Virus record (IMG/VR): IMGVR_UViG_3300027976_000261
Location: 1-20,624 of that record
Direction: 5' to 3' (one strand)
Length of the DNA: 20,624 bases
Source of the DNA: a virus
Part shown: piece by piece, positions 7,417 through 13,969 of the stretch
Layout of the letters: each line of letters starts with the position of its first letter
How positions within the stretch are numbered: position 1 is the stretch's first letter
The notes under the pieces: generated by a model
Databases searched by the model: none
Told to the model about the DNA's origin: nothing
What the model saw: the letters and a program-made list of their open reading frames with translations, nothing else
Program-made: the position numbers and the translations under genes

Positions 7417-8112
7417 CTACCGAATATTGTACCGAACAAGCACCGCTTGGTCAGTGGCGCCCGCCATGATGGCATAGCCAAGAGGCTGAGCAGTAATAGC
7501 GGATTCAGTCGCAATATTCTTCACTACTTGCCCCGTAGTGTCATCGCCGGAGTTGAAGCCTCCGCCGATAGTGAGCGCCTCGCCGGTAACGGCACGGCCA
7601 TCACCGTTCACGAGTATCCAACCAAAGTCACCAGATACCGCAGCAACCTGGAAGGCTCCTTGCGTCATTTGAACTTTGGAAGTTACTGCTGCGATAACGA
7701 CTTTCGACATACCAATGTACATCAAGTCAGAATCAACGACAGCAAGCGCGGTTACGAGAGCGGTTTCAGGATAGAGCGTCAACTGAGTCGCACTGTTCGT
7801 ACGAATCTTAAACGTCTGTCCCGCACCTGTGCCCTCATTCACGTATCCGATAGCATCCTCATACTCGCCCACAGTGAGCGAATTAGCGGCACGGTTTACG
7901 TACACGATACGGCTTTGATTGTCCGTTGAGGACGACCAAAGATCGGTATCGACAACAGCAGCAGGAACGACAATGTTCCCATTCACTATGGTCGATCCAT
8001 TACTAACGAATGTCCACTCACGTCCATCTGGCGTCATGCCTCGTTCGCCGAGCTTAAACTCGCCGCGCGCGGTGATTGTCTGATAGACGTTCTGGAAAGT
8101 TACGGTGTTCAT
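7417..8112 (-). CDS. Virion structural / decoration-like protein (231 aa)
   Basis: I use ATG 8112 (MNTVTFQNVYQTITARGEFK), preceded by AAAAAAACAACT; an in-frame ATG at 8142 would add ten residues but has a Shine-Dalgarno too close to it. The body is rich in Val, Thr, Gly and Asp with alternating strands. It contains 'GEFKLGERGMTPDGREWTFV' near the N-terminus and ends 'PLGYAIMAGATDQAVLVRYN' plus IR. That closing pattern, a hydrophobic strand with an 'A-G-x-x-D-x-A-V-L-V' run, resembles small capsid-stabilising proteins encoded just after the capsid gene. The order here (capsid, repeat protein, small acidic protein, this) fits that placement. Family assignment is tentative. Confidence 0.8.
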   Translation of the reverse strand: MNTVTFQNVYQTITARGEFKLGERGMTPDGREWTFVSNGSTIVNGNIVVPAAVVDTDLWSSSTDNQSRIVYVNRAANSLTVGEYEDAIGYVNEGTGAGQTFKIRTNSATQLTLYPETALVTALAVVDSDLMYIGMSKVVIAAVTSKVQMTQGAFQVAAVSGDFGWILVNGDGRAVTGEALTIGGGFNSGDDTTGQVVKNIATESAITAQPLGYAIMAGATDQAVLVRYNIR

Positions 8113-8174
8113 AGTTGTTTTTTTCAGCCTTTGACTCTGCATCTCCGGCTATTTGGATTAGCAATCCTTTTTAA

Positions 8175-8372
8175 TTACTCAGTTTTCTCTTCTTCCGGTT
8201 CAACCTTTTCTTCAACCTCCACCTTCTTCTCTTCGTTTTCTTCAACCATAGGTGTTGGATTATCTTCTGTTAATACCCCGTCGACGACCACTCCCCGATA
8301 GTTTATCACTGTCTCAGTGCCATCGGAGAAGGTTATCGTCTGCTTCACCATATGCGGTTTAACTTCCTCCAT
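8175..8372 (-). CDS. Small Glu-rich protein (65 aa, start uncertain)
   Basis: The frame ends at 8175 with a strongly acidic tail (VEENEEKKVEVEEKVEPEEE and a few more residues). Its N-terminus is compact and beta-like ('MVKQTITFSDGTETVINYRG'). I choose ATG 8372 (MEEVKPHMVKQ), two bases after the stop of the repeat protein. ATG 8351 (MVKQTIT) is an alternative with a GGAGG about 14 nt upstream. Longer readings reach back into the repeat gene and are probably shadow. The acidic, disordered tail could serve in protein-protein contact. No family is recognised. Confidence 0.65.
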   Translation of the reverse strand: MEEVKPHMVKQTITFSDGTETVINYRGVVVDGVLTEDNPTPMVEENEEKKVEVEEKVEPEEEKTE

Positions 8373-8373
8373 A

Positions 8374-9474
8374 CTATGAAGCATCATAGTAAGGAACCCA
8401 TTGGTCTGTACCACCAATTCCAATCTTGAAGAATCCAATTGGAGCATTCGTCTGCGGAGCAGCTGTTGATCCAGTTGTACTATTCATATTGAAGTTTTGT
8501 TTGGTAGCTGCGATGCCTGTCGTGTCGATAGCCGCGCCTGTCGTAAGACCGGCGAGCGTAAAGACGAGTCCTTTACCACTTGTCAGAGACGCAGACGTAA
8601 GTTTTACCAACGTCCCCACCACTGTCGCTGTCGCCGCAAGATCAAGAAGAGTGCCGGTAGTTGTACCAGTATCTATCGATGTTGAGGTTAGGCGAAGTAG
8701 AGAGCCACCTGAAGCGATTGCTGCGGTCGTATGCGACAGATTCAACATAGAACCTGTAGTCATTCCCGTAGTAACTAGAGATACAAGAGATCCTGTCGTC
8801 GCTATCACACCTGAGGAAGTTACCACCACTGCATTTCCAGTCGTCAGACCGTTCCCGTTTACACGAAGAAGTCCCGCAGCAGTTGTTGCGCTATTCCCCG
8901 TAAGCGTGAGCAATCCCGCTGTTGTAGTCATCACCCCCGTTGAGGCAATAACAACTGCCACACCTGCTGTGGAAGCTCCATTACTGATGTTAAGCGCTCC
9001 ACCAGTCGTAAGATTTGCACCCCCAGAAGTAATCACCATGGCGAATCCTTCAGTGAGTCCTGTCGCACTAACACGTACAATACCTGTTGAGGTAGTCGCC
9101 GTGTTCGCCGCAACAGAGAGCACATCTCCTGTCGTTACAATGGTACCTGTGGACACAAGCGAAAGCACGTGACCAGAAGTTAAACCATTCGCTGTGATAA
9201 GAGATACTGTTCCCGTTGTTGCACTATTTGCCACCACAGAAGTAACACTTGCACCTGTGAAGATACCAGAGTTCGTGACTGTGAATGCTGCTGCTGTTGT
9301 CGAGGATGATGTAATGTTACCAAGAGCAACAACTGCCGATCCCCCAATTGTCGTTGTCGACGGTAGTGTTACTACCGCCCCTGTCGCGACAGTAAAAGCC
9401 AACTCGGTATAAATACCTTCGTTGTACTTCACAACTGGCACGAAATCCTCAATTCTTTTCGTTCCTAAAGCCAA
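8374..9474 (-). CDS. Beta-solenoid-like repeat protein, candidate head fibre or decoration (366 aa)
   Basis: The start is TTG at 9474 (read as Met; ALGTKRIEDFVPVVKYNEG follows); no ATG is available after the in-frame upstream stop. From about residue 60 to 315 the protein is built of some fifteen to seventeen degenerate repeats of 13-16 residues of the form T-T/S-G-x-x-L/V-x-L/V-x-x-T/A. Examples are 'TTGDVLSVAANTA', 'TTAGLLTLTGNSAT', 'TTGSLVSLVTTGM' and 'TTGSMLNLSHTTA'. This is the texture of a beta-solenoid. A non-repetitive C-terminus ends 'GFFKIGIGGTDQWVPYYDAS'. It is the first gene after the capsid gene, which suggests a capsid-bound fibre, but a tail fibre is possible. The repeat bias creates a long false frame on the other strand. 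Confidence 0.8.
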   Translation of the reverse strand: MALGTKRIEDFVPVVKYNEGIYTELAFTVATGAVVTLPSTTTIGGSAVVALGNITSSSTTAAAFTVTNSGIFTGASVTSVVANSATTGTVSLITANGLTSGHVLSLVSTGTIVTTGDVLSVAANTATTSTGIVRVSATGLTEGFAMVITSGGANLTTGGALNISNGASTAGVAVVIASTGVMTTTAGLLTLTGNSATTAAGLLRVNGNGLTTGNAVVVTSSGVIATTGSLVSLVTTGMTTGSMLNLSHTTAAIASGGSLLRLTSTSIDTGTTTGTLLDLAATATVVGTLVKLTSASLTSGKGLVFTLAGLTTGAAIDTTGIAATKQNFNMNSTTGSTAAPQTNAPIGFFKIGIGGTDQWVPYYDAS

Positions 9475-9580
9475 GTTAGTCTTTTGATACTGACACTAAT
9501 TCCAAAAAAGGAACTAGCCGTTTCTCTTCCGCTCTCTTTCTAGGAAAGTGAACGTGGCATAAAGTGATGCCATTATTTAT

Positions 9581-9610
9581 CTGATAACGAAGGTCTGGAA
9601 AATCTTTCAA
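9581..9610 (-). promoter_or_regulatory. Candidate sigma70-like promoter for the repeat-protein gene
   Basis: On the minus strand TTGAAA (9610-9605) is followed after 18 bases by TATCAG (9586-9581). The -35 box matches consensus at five of six positions, the -10 box at four. It would give a leader of about 100 nt before the TTG start at 9474. This is modest evidence, supported by lying after a terminator-like hairpin. Confidence 0.3.
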
Positions 9611-9706
9611 AGAAAGAATATGAGGTGCTTACACGCGCCCCTAGCAATTCTGGGCGGCAATTCTACACTTCCATCCATTCCTACTCTATCAGTTTTTGTA
9701 ATTTAA

Positions 9707-9740
9707 CCTTCTCGTGTAGTCATTAACTCACGGTAGAAGG
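9707..9740 (-). terminator. Stem-loop downstream of the capsid gene
   Basis: The minus-strand arms CCTTCT/AGAAGG and CGTGAGT/ACT-A-CACG pair around the loop TAATG, with small bulges, giving about 13 base pairs starting 12 nt past the capsid stop. The following bases are TTAAATTACAAAAACTG, a weak U-tract. It may be a partial terminator that raises capsid over downstream gene expression, or a 3'-end protector. Confidence 0.5.
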
Positions 9741-9751
9741 AGGTGGGCTAC

Positions 9752-10825
9752 TTACGACGTTCCTGCAAGCGTACCGTTCAGACGTGGTTCAACAGCGAGG
9801 AAGTTACCTGCATAAATCAGATACCCCACTTTTGTGAGCTGGTCTACGGGGCTCATCAACTTCCTGAACTGGAATCCGCGTGTTGACTTAACGTTGCCAG
9901 GTACGCCGGACGGAACCGCATCAGTAGTCTGCTTAAAGTTCGCAGTGATGATGTTTTCGTCCTCGTAATTGAATCCTACGAATCCGAAGCCCTTTGTGTT
10001 TACAAAGAAGAATTTGCCCGATGGGACTTGTTCATCTTTTGCAATCGGAGTGCCACGGAATGTAAGATACACGAAACCTTGCTGTGCTCCTTGACCCGGA
10101 GACGAAGGGACACCGCCCCATGCATTCATCTTCGGATAGCCGGCCGTCGAGAAGTTTGCGCGCACTGTAGGCGTGAGCAAGCTCTCATATGTTGACCAGA
10201 TAGCCTTAGTCGTGAGGGCCATATCAGGAGAGTCAACACCAATCGTTACCGCGTCGTCCGCTGTAGCGAGTTTCGCAAGCGTAAGCGCTCCCGTTGAAGC
10301 AAGATAGTACCCACTAAATGCTGAGTACGTCGATCGTGAGAGATCTCCGTATGTCGCATACAATGTTGAGTCTGATGCCGCGTTTGCGAGAGAGTCCCAA
10401 TCATTACCTGAACCGTTGCCAGTGTAAAGATTTTGAGCCAAGTTGTTCATCAAGGACTGTCCTTGAGAATCGAACTCAGTATCGAGAAGATTCACAATCT
10501 GCTCGTCCCCCATATTTACTGTCGTTTCAGCAATCGCAACAACGACCGGTTTATAGGTCATCTTGAGATTGAAGTTTGCCTGTACACGGACGTTCTGACG
10601 GTCGGTGTCTAACCTGTCTGCAATACCGGCATTTCCACCATTGGTGGTATCCTGGTATTTAATAGCGAATTTGTACGACGTACCTGTCGTCCATTCGCCA
10701 TTTGGGGCATTGAATCTCTTTTGCAAGAAAGTCATAAGCCCCGGAGTTCCTGTCGTCACCTGGTCGTACACACGAGGGACAATAAATTCCCTCGTTGTCG
10801 TAGTGACTGCTGCGTTGAATATCAT
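9752..10825 (-). CDS. Major capsid protein (HK97-fold type, 357 aa)
   Basis: The 357-residue product starts MIFNAAVTTTTREFIVPRVY. It has the layout of HK97-fold capsid proteins: an N-terminal arm, a 'WTTGTSYKFAIKYQD' to 'KMTYKPVVVAIAETTVNMGD' beta/E-loop-like region, a long central helix region ('QSLMNNLAQNLYTGNGSGND'), and a C-terminal beta section ('GKFFFVNTKGFGFVGFNYED', 'GFQFRKLMSPVDQLTKVGYL'). No long prohead-protease delta domain is visible, consistent with a separate scaffold gene directly upstream (10842-11564). It is flanked by a strong stem-loop downstream. The family assignment comes from synteny plus residue pattern and has not been checked by a profile search. Confidence 0.85.
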   Translation of the reverse strand: MIFNAAVTTTTREFIVPRVYDQVTTGTPGLMTFLQKRFNAPNGEWTTGTSYKFAIKYQDTTNGGNAGIADRLDTDRQNVRVQANFNLKMTYKPVVVAIAETTVNMGDEQIVNLLDTEFDSQGQSLMNNLAQNLYTGNGSGNDWDSLANAASDSTLYATYGDLSRSTYSAFSGYYLASTGALTLAKLATADDAVTIGVDSPDMALTTKAIWSTYESLLTPTVRANFSTAGYPKMNAWGGVPSSPGQGAQQGFVYLTFRGTPIAKDEQVPSGKFFFVNTKGFGFVGFNYEDENIITANFKQTTDAVPSGVPGNVKSTRGFQFRKLMSPVDQLTKVGYLIYAGNFLAVEPRLNGTLAGTS

Positions 10826-10841
10826 AGTGTTTTAAGCCCTA

Positions 10842-11564
10842 TCACTGACCTTTGAGCGCACGGAGATAATCGACTCCGCTCGCGAACGCACTCGGATTGA
10901 GTTTTGTTCCCGACGCTCCTGGATTGATACTTACCGGATCCCCCCGCTTGGTGACATCAGCCGCAGTTTGTTTCTGGACTTTCTTCGCCGTTTCACTCAT
11001 GTCTTTCATGTTTTGATGTGCGAACCGGAGATCCCGGAACCCATACTTTGTAGCATGAAGAAATAGAGCATTTTCATTTACGTTAGGATCAGTTTTTTTC
11101 ACTGCTTCCAGCTGGCTTCCTACCTCCGTTTCAAGCGCAAGGCGCGCTTTTTCCGATTCTTGCTCTTTTTGAAGCTGTCTTTGCTCAGCAATATCAGCCG
11201 CTTTCGAGAGCAATTCTGAGTAAGATTTCGGTTGCCAGTCAGGGTCATCAATCGGACTTTTTTCTACGTTGTTAATGTCGTCTCTAGCCGCAAGCGCCTG
11301 AGATTTCTTAGTATAGTCCGGATAGAAGTTATCTTTCCATTCTTTACTAAGGGTCGCTGCGTCAACCTTTCTCCCGTCCGGAAGCTCGAAGAGCTCTGGT
11401 TCGGCAACGGCAGATTTGGCCGGATCCACTGCGGCAGGATCATCTTCCGTTTTGGCTGGGTCGCTTGGTGTAGGATCGACAACCTCCGCTGGGGCGTTAC
11501 CATTATCCTCACTGGGAACCACCTCCACACTTTCTCCTATAGTCATAGTTTTTTCGTCTGCCAT
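10842..11564 (-). CDS. Scaffolding protein (240 aa)
   Basis: Starts MADEKTMTIGESVEVVPSED at 11564; the internal ATG at 11546 (MTIGES) is preceded by GAAAAAACT and is an alternative start. Residues 1-75 are acidic and Pro/Ala-rich, hence probably disordered. Residues 110-205 are charged and helical ('SELLSKAADIAEQRQLQKEQ', 'NMKDMSETAKKVQKQTAAD'). The C-terminus is 'NPSAFASGVDYLRALKGQ'. An acidic N-terminus, coiled middle and short C-terminal capsid-binding segment immediately before the capsid gene is the usual form of a phage scaffold, which shapes the procapsid and then leaves. No protease motif is seen. Confidence 0.8.
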   Translation of the reverse strand: MADEKTMTIGESVEVVPSEDNGNAPAEVVDPTPSDPAKTEDDPAAVDPAKSAVAEPELFELPDGRKVDAATLSKEWKDNFYPDYTKKSQALAARDDINNVEKSPIDDPDWQPKSYSELLSKAADIAEQRQLQKEQESEKARLALETEVGSQLEAVKKTDPNVNENALFLHATKYGFRDLRFAHQNMKDMSETAKKVQKQTAADVTKRGDPVSINPGASGTKLNPSAFASGVDYLRALKGQ

Positions 11565-11618
11565 TCCCTTGATTGGTCTTTCGACTTCTTGGGACTGCTT
11601 GGACGCTTATGCTATTAA

Positions 11619-11634
11619 TCCAGGTTTTCCTGGA
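11619..11634 (-). other. Small stem-loop in the portal-scaffold gap
   Basis: TCCAGG and CCTGGA pair perfectly around AAAA. It lies in the 137-base gap between the portal stop and the scaffold start, just downstream of a candidate promoter. A second inverted repeat (GGCAAG/CTTGCC, 11642-11673) surrounds the promoter's -10 box. There is no T-tract. Its role could be leader structure. Confidence 0.45.
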
Positions 11635-11656
11635 GAGAAAGGGCAAGTCTCTATAT

Positions 11657-11685
11657 TTTATATGTGTCTTGCCTCCTCTCTCCAA
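11657..11685 (-). promoter_or_regulatory. Candidate promoter for scaffold-capsid genes
   Basis: On the minus strand TTGGAG (11685-11680), a 17-base spacer and TATAAA (11662-11657) form a plausible sigma70-like promoter with a good -10 and a weak -35. It is the only AT-rich gap before the scaffold and capsid genes, which need high expression. Expected start of transcription is about 11650. Confidence 0.4.
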
Positions 11686-11701
11686 GAAAACTACTCAAAG
11701 A

Positions 11702-13669
11702 TCATTTCTTCTGCAAATTACTCTTATCCTGCACCTGCTTTTGCGTAGCCATCTTTTCAGCAATAAGTATCGCAGGATTCGCCTGTATCCCTATCTTAGC
11801 AAGAAGTTGAAGTTGAGCATCCGGTGGCAAATCTGCATAACCAATCGACACCGACGGGGGCTTCTCTTCCGGTTTTGGTTTCAAGGCGGCTGCGTCTTGT
11901 TCCGAAATACCCGTTGCCACAACTGGTGCCAGGTGATATTTCACTGCGTTCTGTGCTTTTGTCTTCGGGTCGTCATAGTTACCTGCCTCGAGATAATCAG
12001 TGAGTCCTAGAGCCCCTTGTTTGAAATCTACTTGCGCTTGTTCGAATCGGAATTCATCATCAATTGGCAGTGACTTGCCAGCGATAACTTTCGCTTCAAG
12101 CCCATTCTCAAGATCGTCTTGCATAAGATCAATAACTTCTCGCGCACCTTCTTTCCCTACCCATTTTGCATAGTGAGGCTCTGTGTAGCGTGTCTTTGCA
12201 AGCTGGAGCGCCCATGAAAACATTTCCTGTGCGACGAAATCGTTAACTTGTACAAGCTCATTAAGCCGTAAAAATGACTGCTGGATCAATGCAAGTCGTC
12301 CGGCCTTTGTTTCTTGCCCCTCGCGCACACCTCGAAAAGCACTCGTAGCAGCCATTATATTATCAATTTCTTGCCTTGAATCAACCATGTCCTCAAACAC
12401 AAATTGTGGGAGTGGAGTACCCATTTCACGGGAAACACCATTTTTTACATTCTTTCCCCAAATAATTCCTTTCGTCTCAAATCTAATACGCTGTGCCTCA
12501 GCCTTACTCATCACTGTGGCATCCACTTTAAGAATACCGTTCACCAGTTCTGCGTTCTCGTCTATGTCACACTTGCGCTTATCAATACCGCGTTGCAAAG
12601 ACGAAGAAAGCGTGATCATGTCGGTACGACCAATAGGCTTATTTTCATTATTGAAAAGCGTGGCAAAGATATATGGCTTACGTGGGGCATCAAAATAGTT
12701 GAAAAAGTATGGTTTATATTTAGGCGATTGTGGTTGTACGGTACCCGTTGCTCCTTGAGACGGCTCAATTTCTCCTTCAGGCATCTCCACTACCTCTTGT
12801 TGCATTGATGCTTTTCTACTCTCTTGGTCTAGCTTTATAGCCTGCAAGTAATCACGACGGGCTGGTCCCTCAAGTCCCTGAAACTTTCCACTCGCATCAG
12901 TCTTATCAAGCTGTTCCTCTTCGTCTTCAGTGATGAGGACCCCTTCCCAATCCCAATACGGATTCTTTATTTTCCCTAGCACTATATCCTCGAGCTTAAA
13001 CACAACATAATCCTGTATCCACGACTCTTTGTATTTCACGTCTGGATTCTTGATATACAAATCTGCTTCGTCCGTAATCCCGTATTTTTTCATCAAAACA
13101 TCCTTCTTTGTTGGAAAACGCTGACACAACGCACAAAGATTGTCGTCAATCTCTTCAATCGCAAATTCTGAATCCTGCTCCTTACGAGCAAATTTACTGA
13201 AACGTACCTTGTTCGGCTCTATCGATCGAAAATCAAAATCATCAATGACTGGATTCCAAAACGCCTTAATAACGAAGAGACGTCCAAAATACAGGTTACG
13301 GTTAGCCATTCGCACAGTCTCTTTTGTGTTTAAGTCAGTGAATTTCTTACGCAGATAACTCTCAAGGCGTCGCGCAAATTGCTGCGCTAATTCACCATCG
13401 CGCGTCGGAATCATATTGAGGCCCGGTGGATTAGCAATGACGGCATTTATCACTGACTCTACATTCACAAAAATTCTGTTCGCCTGAACTGCAAAGTTGC
13501 GCCGACGCTCTGGAAGAAGGTCAAGCCACGCCCCTTTATTCTCATAAATCGCAGTATTTTGTTTATATACTTTCTCTATTGTGTCCCAAATATCTTTCGA
13601 TGATTCCCATCGATTATCAACAAGACGGCTTAGTTCTGTATCTTCGAATGTGGCAATATCAATTTTCAT
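11702..13669 (-). CDS. Portal protein (655 aa)
   Basis: Starts MKIDIATFEDTELSRLVDNR. The N-terminal half has portal-like features: 'RRNFAVQANRIFVNVESVIN' followed by AVIANPP, a typical clip/stem lead-in, and 'FGRLFVIKAFWNP'. The C-terminal half has a long helix region with 'FRGVREGQETKAGRLALIQQ' and 'SFLRLNELVQVNDFVAQEMF', similar to the stem and wing helices of large portals (P22-like size class). The portal forms the dodecameric DNA channel at the head vertex and docks the terminase. Synteny is classic: terminase large subunit, small gene, portal, scaffold, capsid. The start is preceded by a hairpin that buries the only strong Shine-Dalgarno. Confidence 0.88.
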   Translation of the reverse strand: MKIDIATFEDTELSRLVDNRWESSKDIWDTIEKVYKQNTAIYENKGAWLDLLPERRRNFAVQANRIFVNVESVINAVIANPPGLNMIPTRDGELAQQFARRLESYLRKKFTDLNTKETVRMANRNLYFGRLFVIKAFWNPVIDDFDFRSIEPNKVRFSKFARKEQDSEFAIEEIDDNLCALCQRFPTKKDVLMKKYGITDEADLYIKNPDVKYKESWIQDYVVFKLEDIVLGKIKNPYWDWEGVLITEDEEEQLDKTDASGKFQGLEGPARRDYLQAIKLDQESRKASMQQEVVEMPEGEIEPSQGATGTVQPQSPKYKPYFFNYFDAPRKPYIFATLFNNENKPIGRTDMITLSSSLQRGIDKRKCDIDENAELVNGILKVDATVMSKAEAQRIRFETKGIIWGKNVKNGVSREMGTPLPQFVFEDMVDSRQEIDNIMAATSAFRGVREGQETKAGRLALIQQSFLRLNELVQVNDFVAQEMFSWALQLAKTRYTEPHYAKWVGKEGAREVIDLMQDDLENGLEAKVIAGKSLPIDDEFRFEQAQVDFKQGALGLTDYLEAGNYDDPKTKAQNAVKYHLAPVVATGISEQDAAALKPKPEEKPPSVSIGYADLPPDAQLQLLAKIGIQANPAILIAEKMATQKQVQDKSNLQKK

Positions 13670-13674
13670 AGAAA

Positions 13675-13708
13675 AAGAAGAGCTGCCCGTTTAGGGACAG
13701 CCCTCCTT
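13675..13708 (-). promoter_or_regulatory. Hairpin sequestering the portal Shine-Dalgarno (or terminator before portal)
   Basis: In the leftward transcript AAGGAGGGCTG (13708-13698) can pair with CAGCTCTTCTT (13685-13675). After a bulged U, CCC pairs with GGG around the loop UAAAC, giving about 14 base pairs including G-U pairs. The perfect Shine-Dalgarno AAGGAGG (13708-13702) lies in the 5' arm, about 32 nt before the portal ATG at 13669, and the 3' arm ends 5 nt before the ATG. The inner GC-rich stem followed by TTCTTTTTCT also looks like an intrinsic terminator. Either reading makes this a control point for portal expression. Confidence 0.55.
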
Positions 13709-13736
13709 GGTTTGGATAGGGCATGTATGTAAAGAA

Positions 13737-13745
13737 ACTATAACA
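13737..13745 (-). promoter_or_regulatory. Candidate extended -10 promoter for the portal operon
   Basis: The minus strand reads TGTTATAGT, an extended -10 (TGn before TATAGT), just after the stop of the 72-residue gene. No good -35 is present. The predicted transcript would start near 13730 and begin with the SD-sequestering hairpin. Confidence 0.4.
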
Positions 13746-13750
13746 CACTT

Positions 13751-13969
13751 TTATTCATGCAAGTGCCTGCGCGAATACAACCTATCCTTCCTTTCGATAA
13801 CCTGAAGCACGCCGTTGTTGTCAAAATTAAGTACGATCGAGGCATTGTGCTGTTCGAATACATGAGCTTCAACAAGCGTTATGAACACATCAAAATGCTC
13901 TTTGAACAGCAGAAACTGTCGAGCCTCATTATCAGGCATGTATACTGCGACTTCAATTTTCGGGGGCAT
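13751..13969 (-). CDS. Small conserved-type protein between terminase and portal (72 aa)
   Basis: I take ATG 13969 (MPPKIEVAVYMPDNEARQFL), which overlaps the end of the terminase large subunit by 17 nt; ATG 13978 would add three residues. Longer upstream readings are out-of-frame shadow of the terminase. The protein pairs a beta strand ('KIEVAVYMP'), a helix with a Phe/Leu-rich face ('ARQFLLFKEHFDVFITLVEA') and a second strand pair ('ASIVLNFDNNGVLQVIERKD'). A small gene of this kind commonly sits between terminase and portal in phages. No family name or function is known to me. Confidence 0.7.
   Translation of the reverse strand: MPPKIEVAVYMPDNEARQFLLFKEHFDVFITLVEAHVFEQHNASIVLNFDNNGVLQVIERKDRLYSRRHLHE

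Larger units (their letters stand above)
9475..9751. other. 277-base intergenic region after the capsid gene
   Basis: There is no convincing gene here; minus-strand frames are 23 codons or fewer. It holds a stem-loop next to the capsid stop (9707-9740), a candidate promoter (9581-9610), and two smaller hairpins: one with GGCAT/ATGCC arms near 9556-9571, and one with GGAA/TTCC-type arms around a seven-T (minus-strand) loop near 9495-9517. The density of structure suggests a transcript boundary between the capsid gene and the following genes. Confidence 0.6.

Noticed and set aside
8155-8167. Small hairpin GGATT-AGC-AATCC followed by TTTTT on the plus strand
   Set aside because: The stem is only five base pairs, and the T-run is on the strand that is not transcribed here; on the leftward RNA it is preceded by A's, not followed by U's.
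8426-9172. Long open frame (248 codons) on the plus strand
   Set aside because: It is antisense to the Thr/Gly/Val-rich repeat protein; repeated codons such as GTT/ACT read on the other strand give stop-free sequence. The product is a Val/Pro/Arg low-complexity string, with no start signal.
9541-9700. Minus-strand frames of 19 and 23 codons in the gap after the capsid gene
   Set aside because: They have no ribosome site, do not abut neighbouring genes, and overlap predicted hairpins.
11232-12010. Plus-strand frames over the scaffold-portal junction
   Set aside because: They overlap strongly supported minus-strand genes, have no ribosome site, and have compositions typical of antisense reads.
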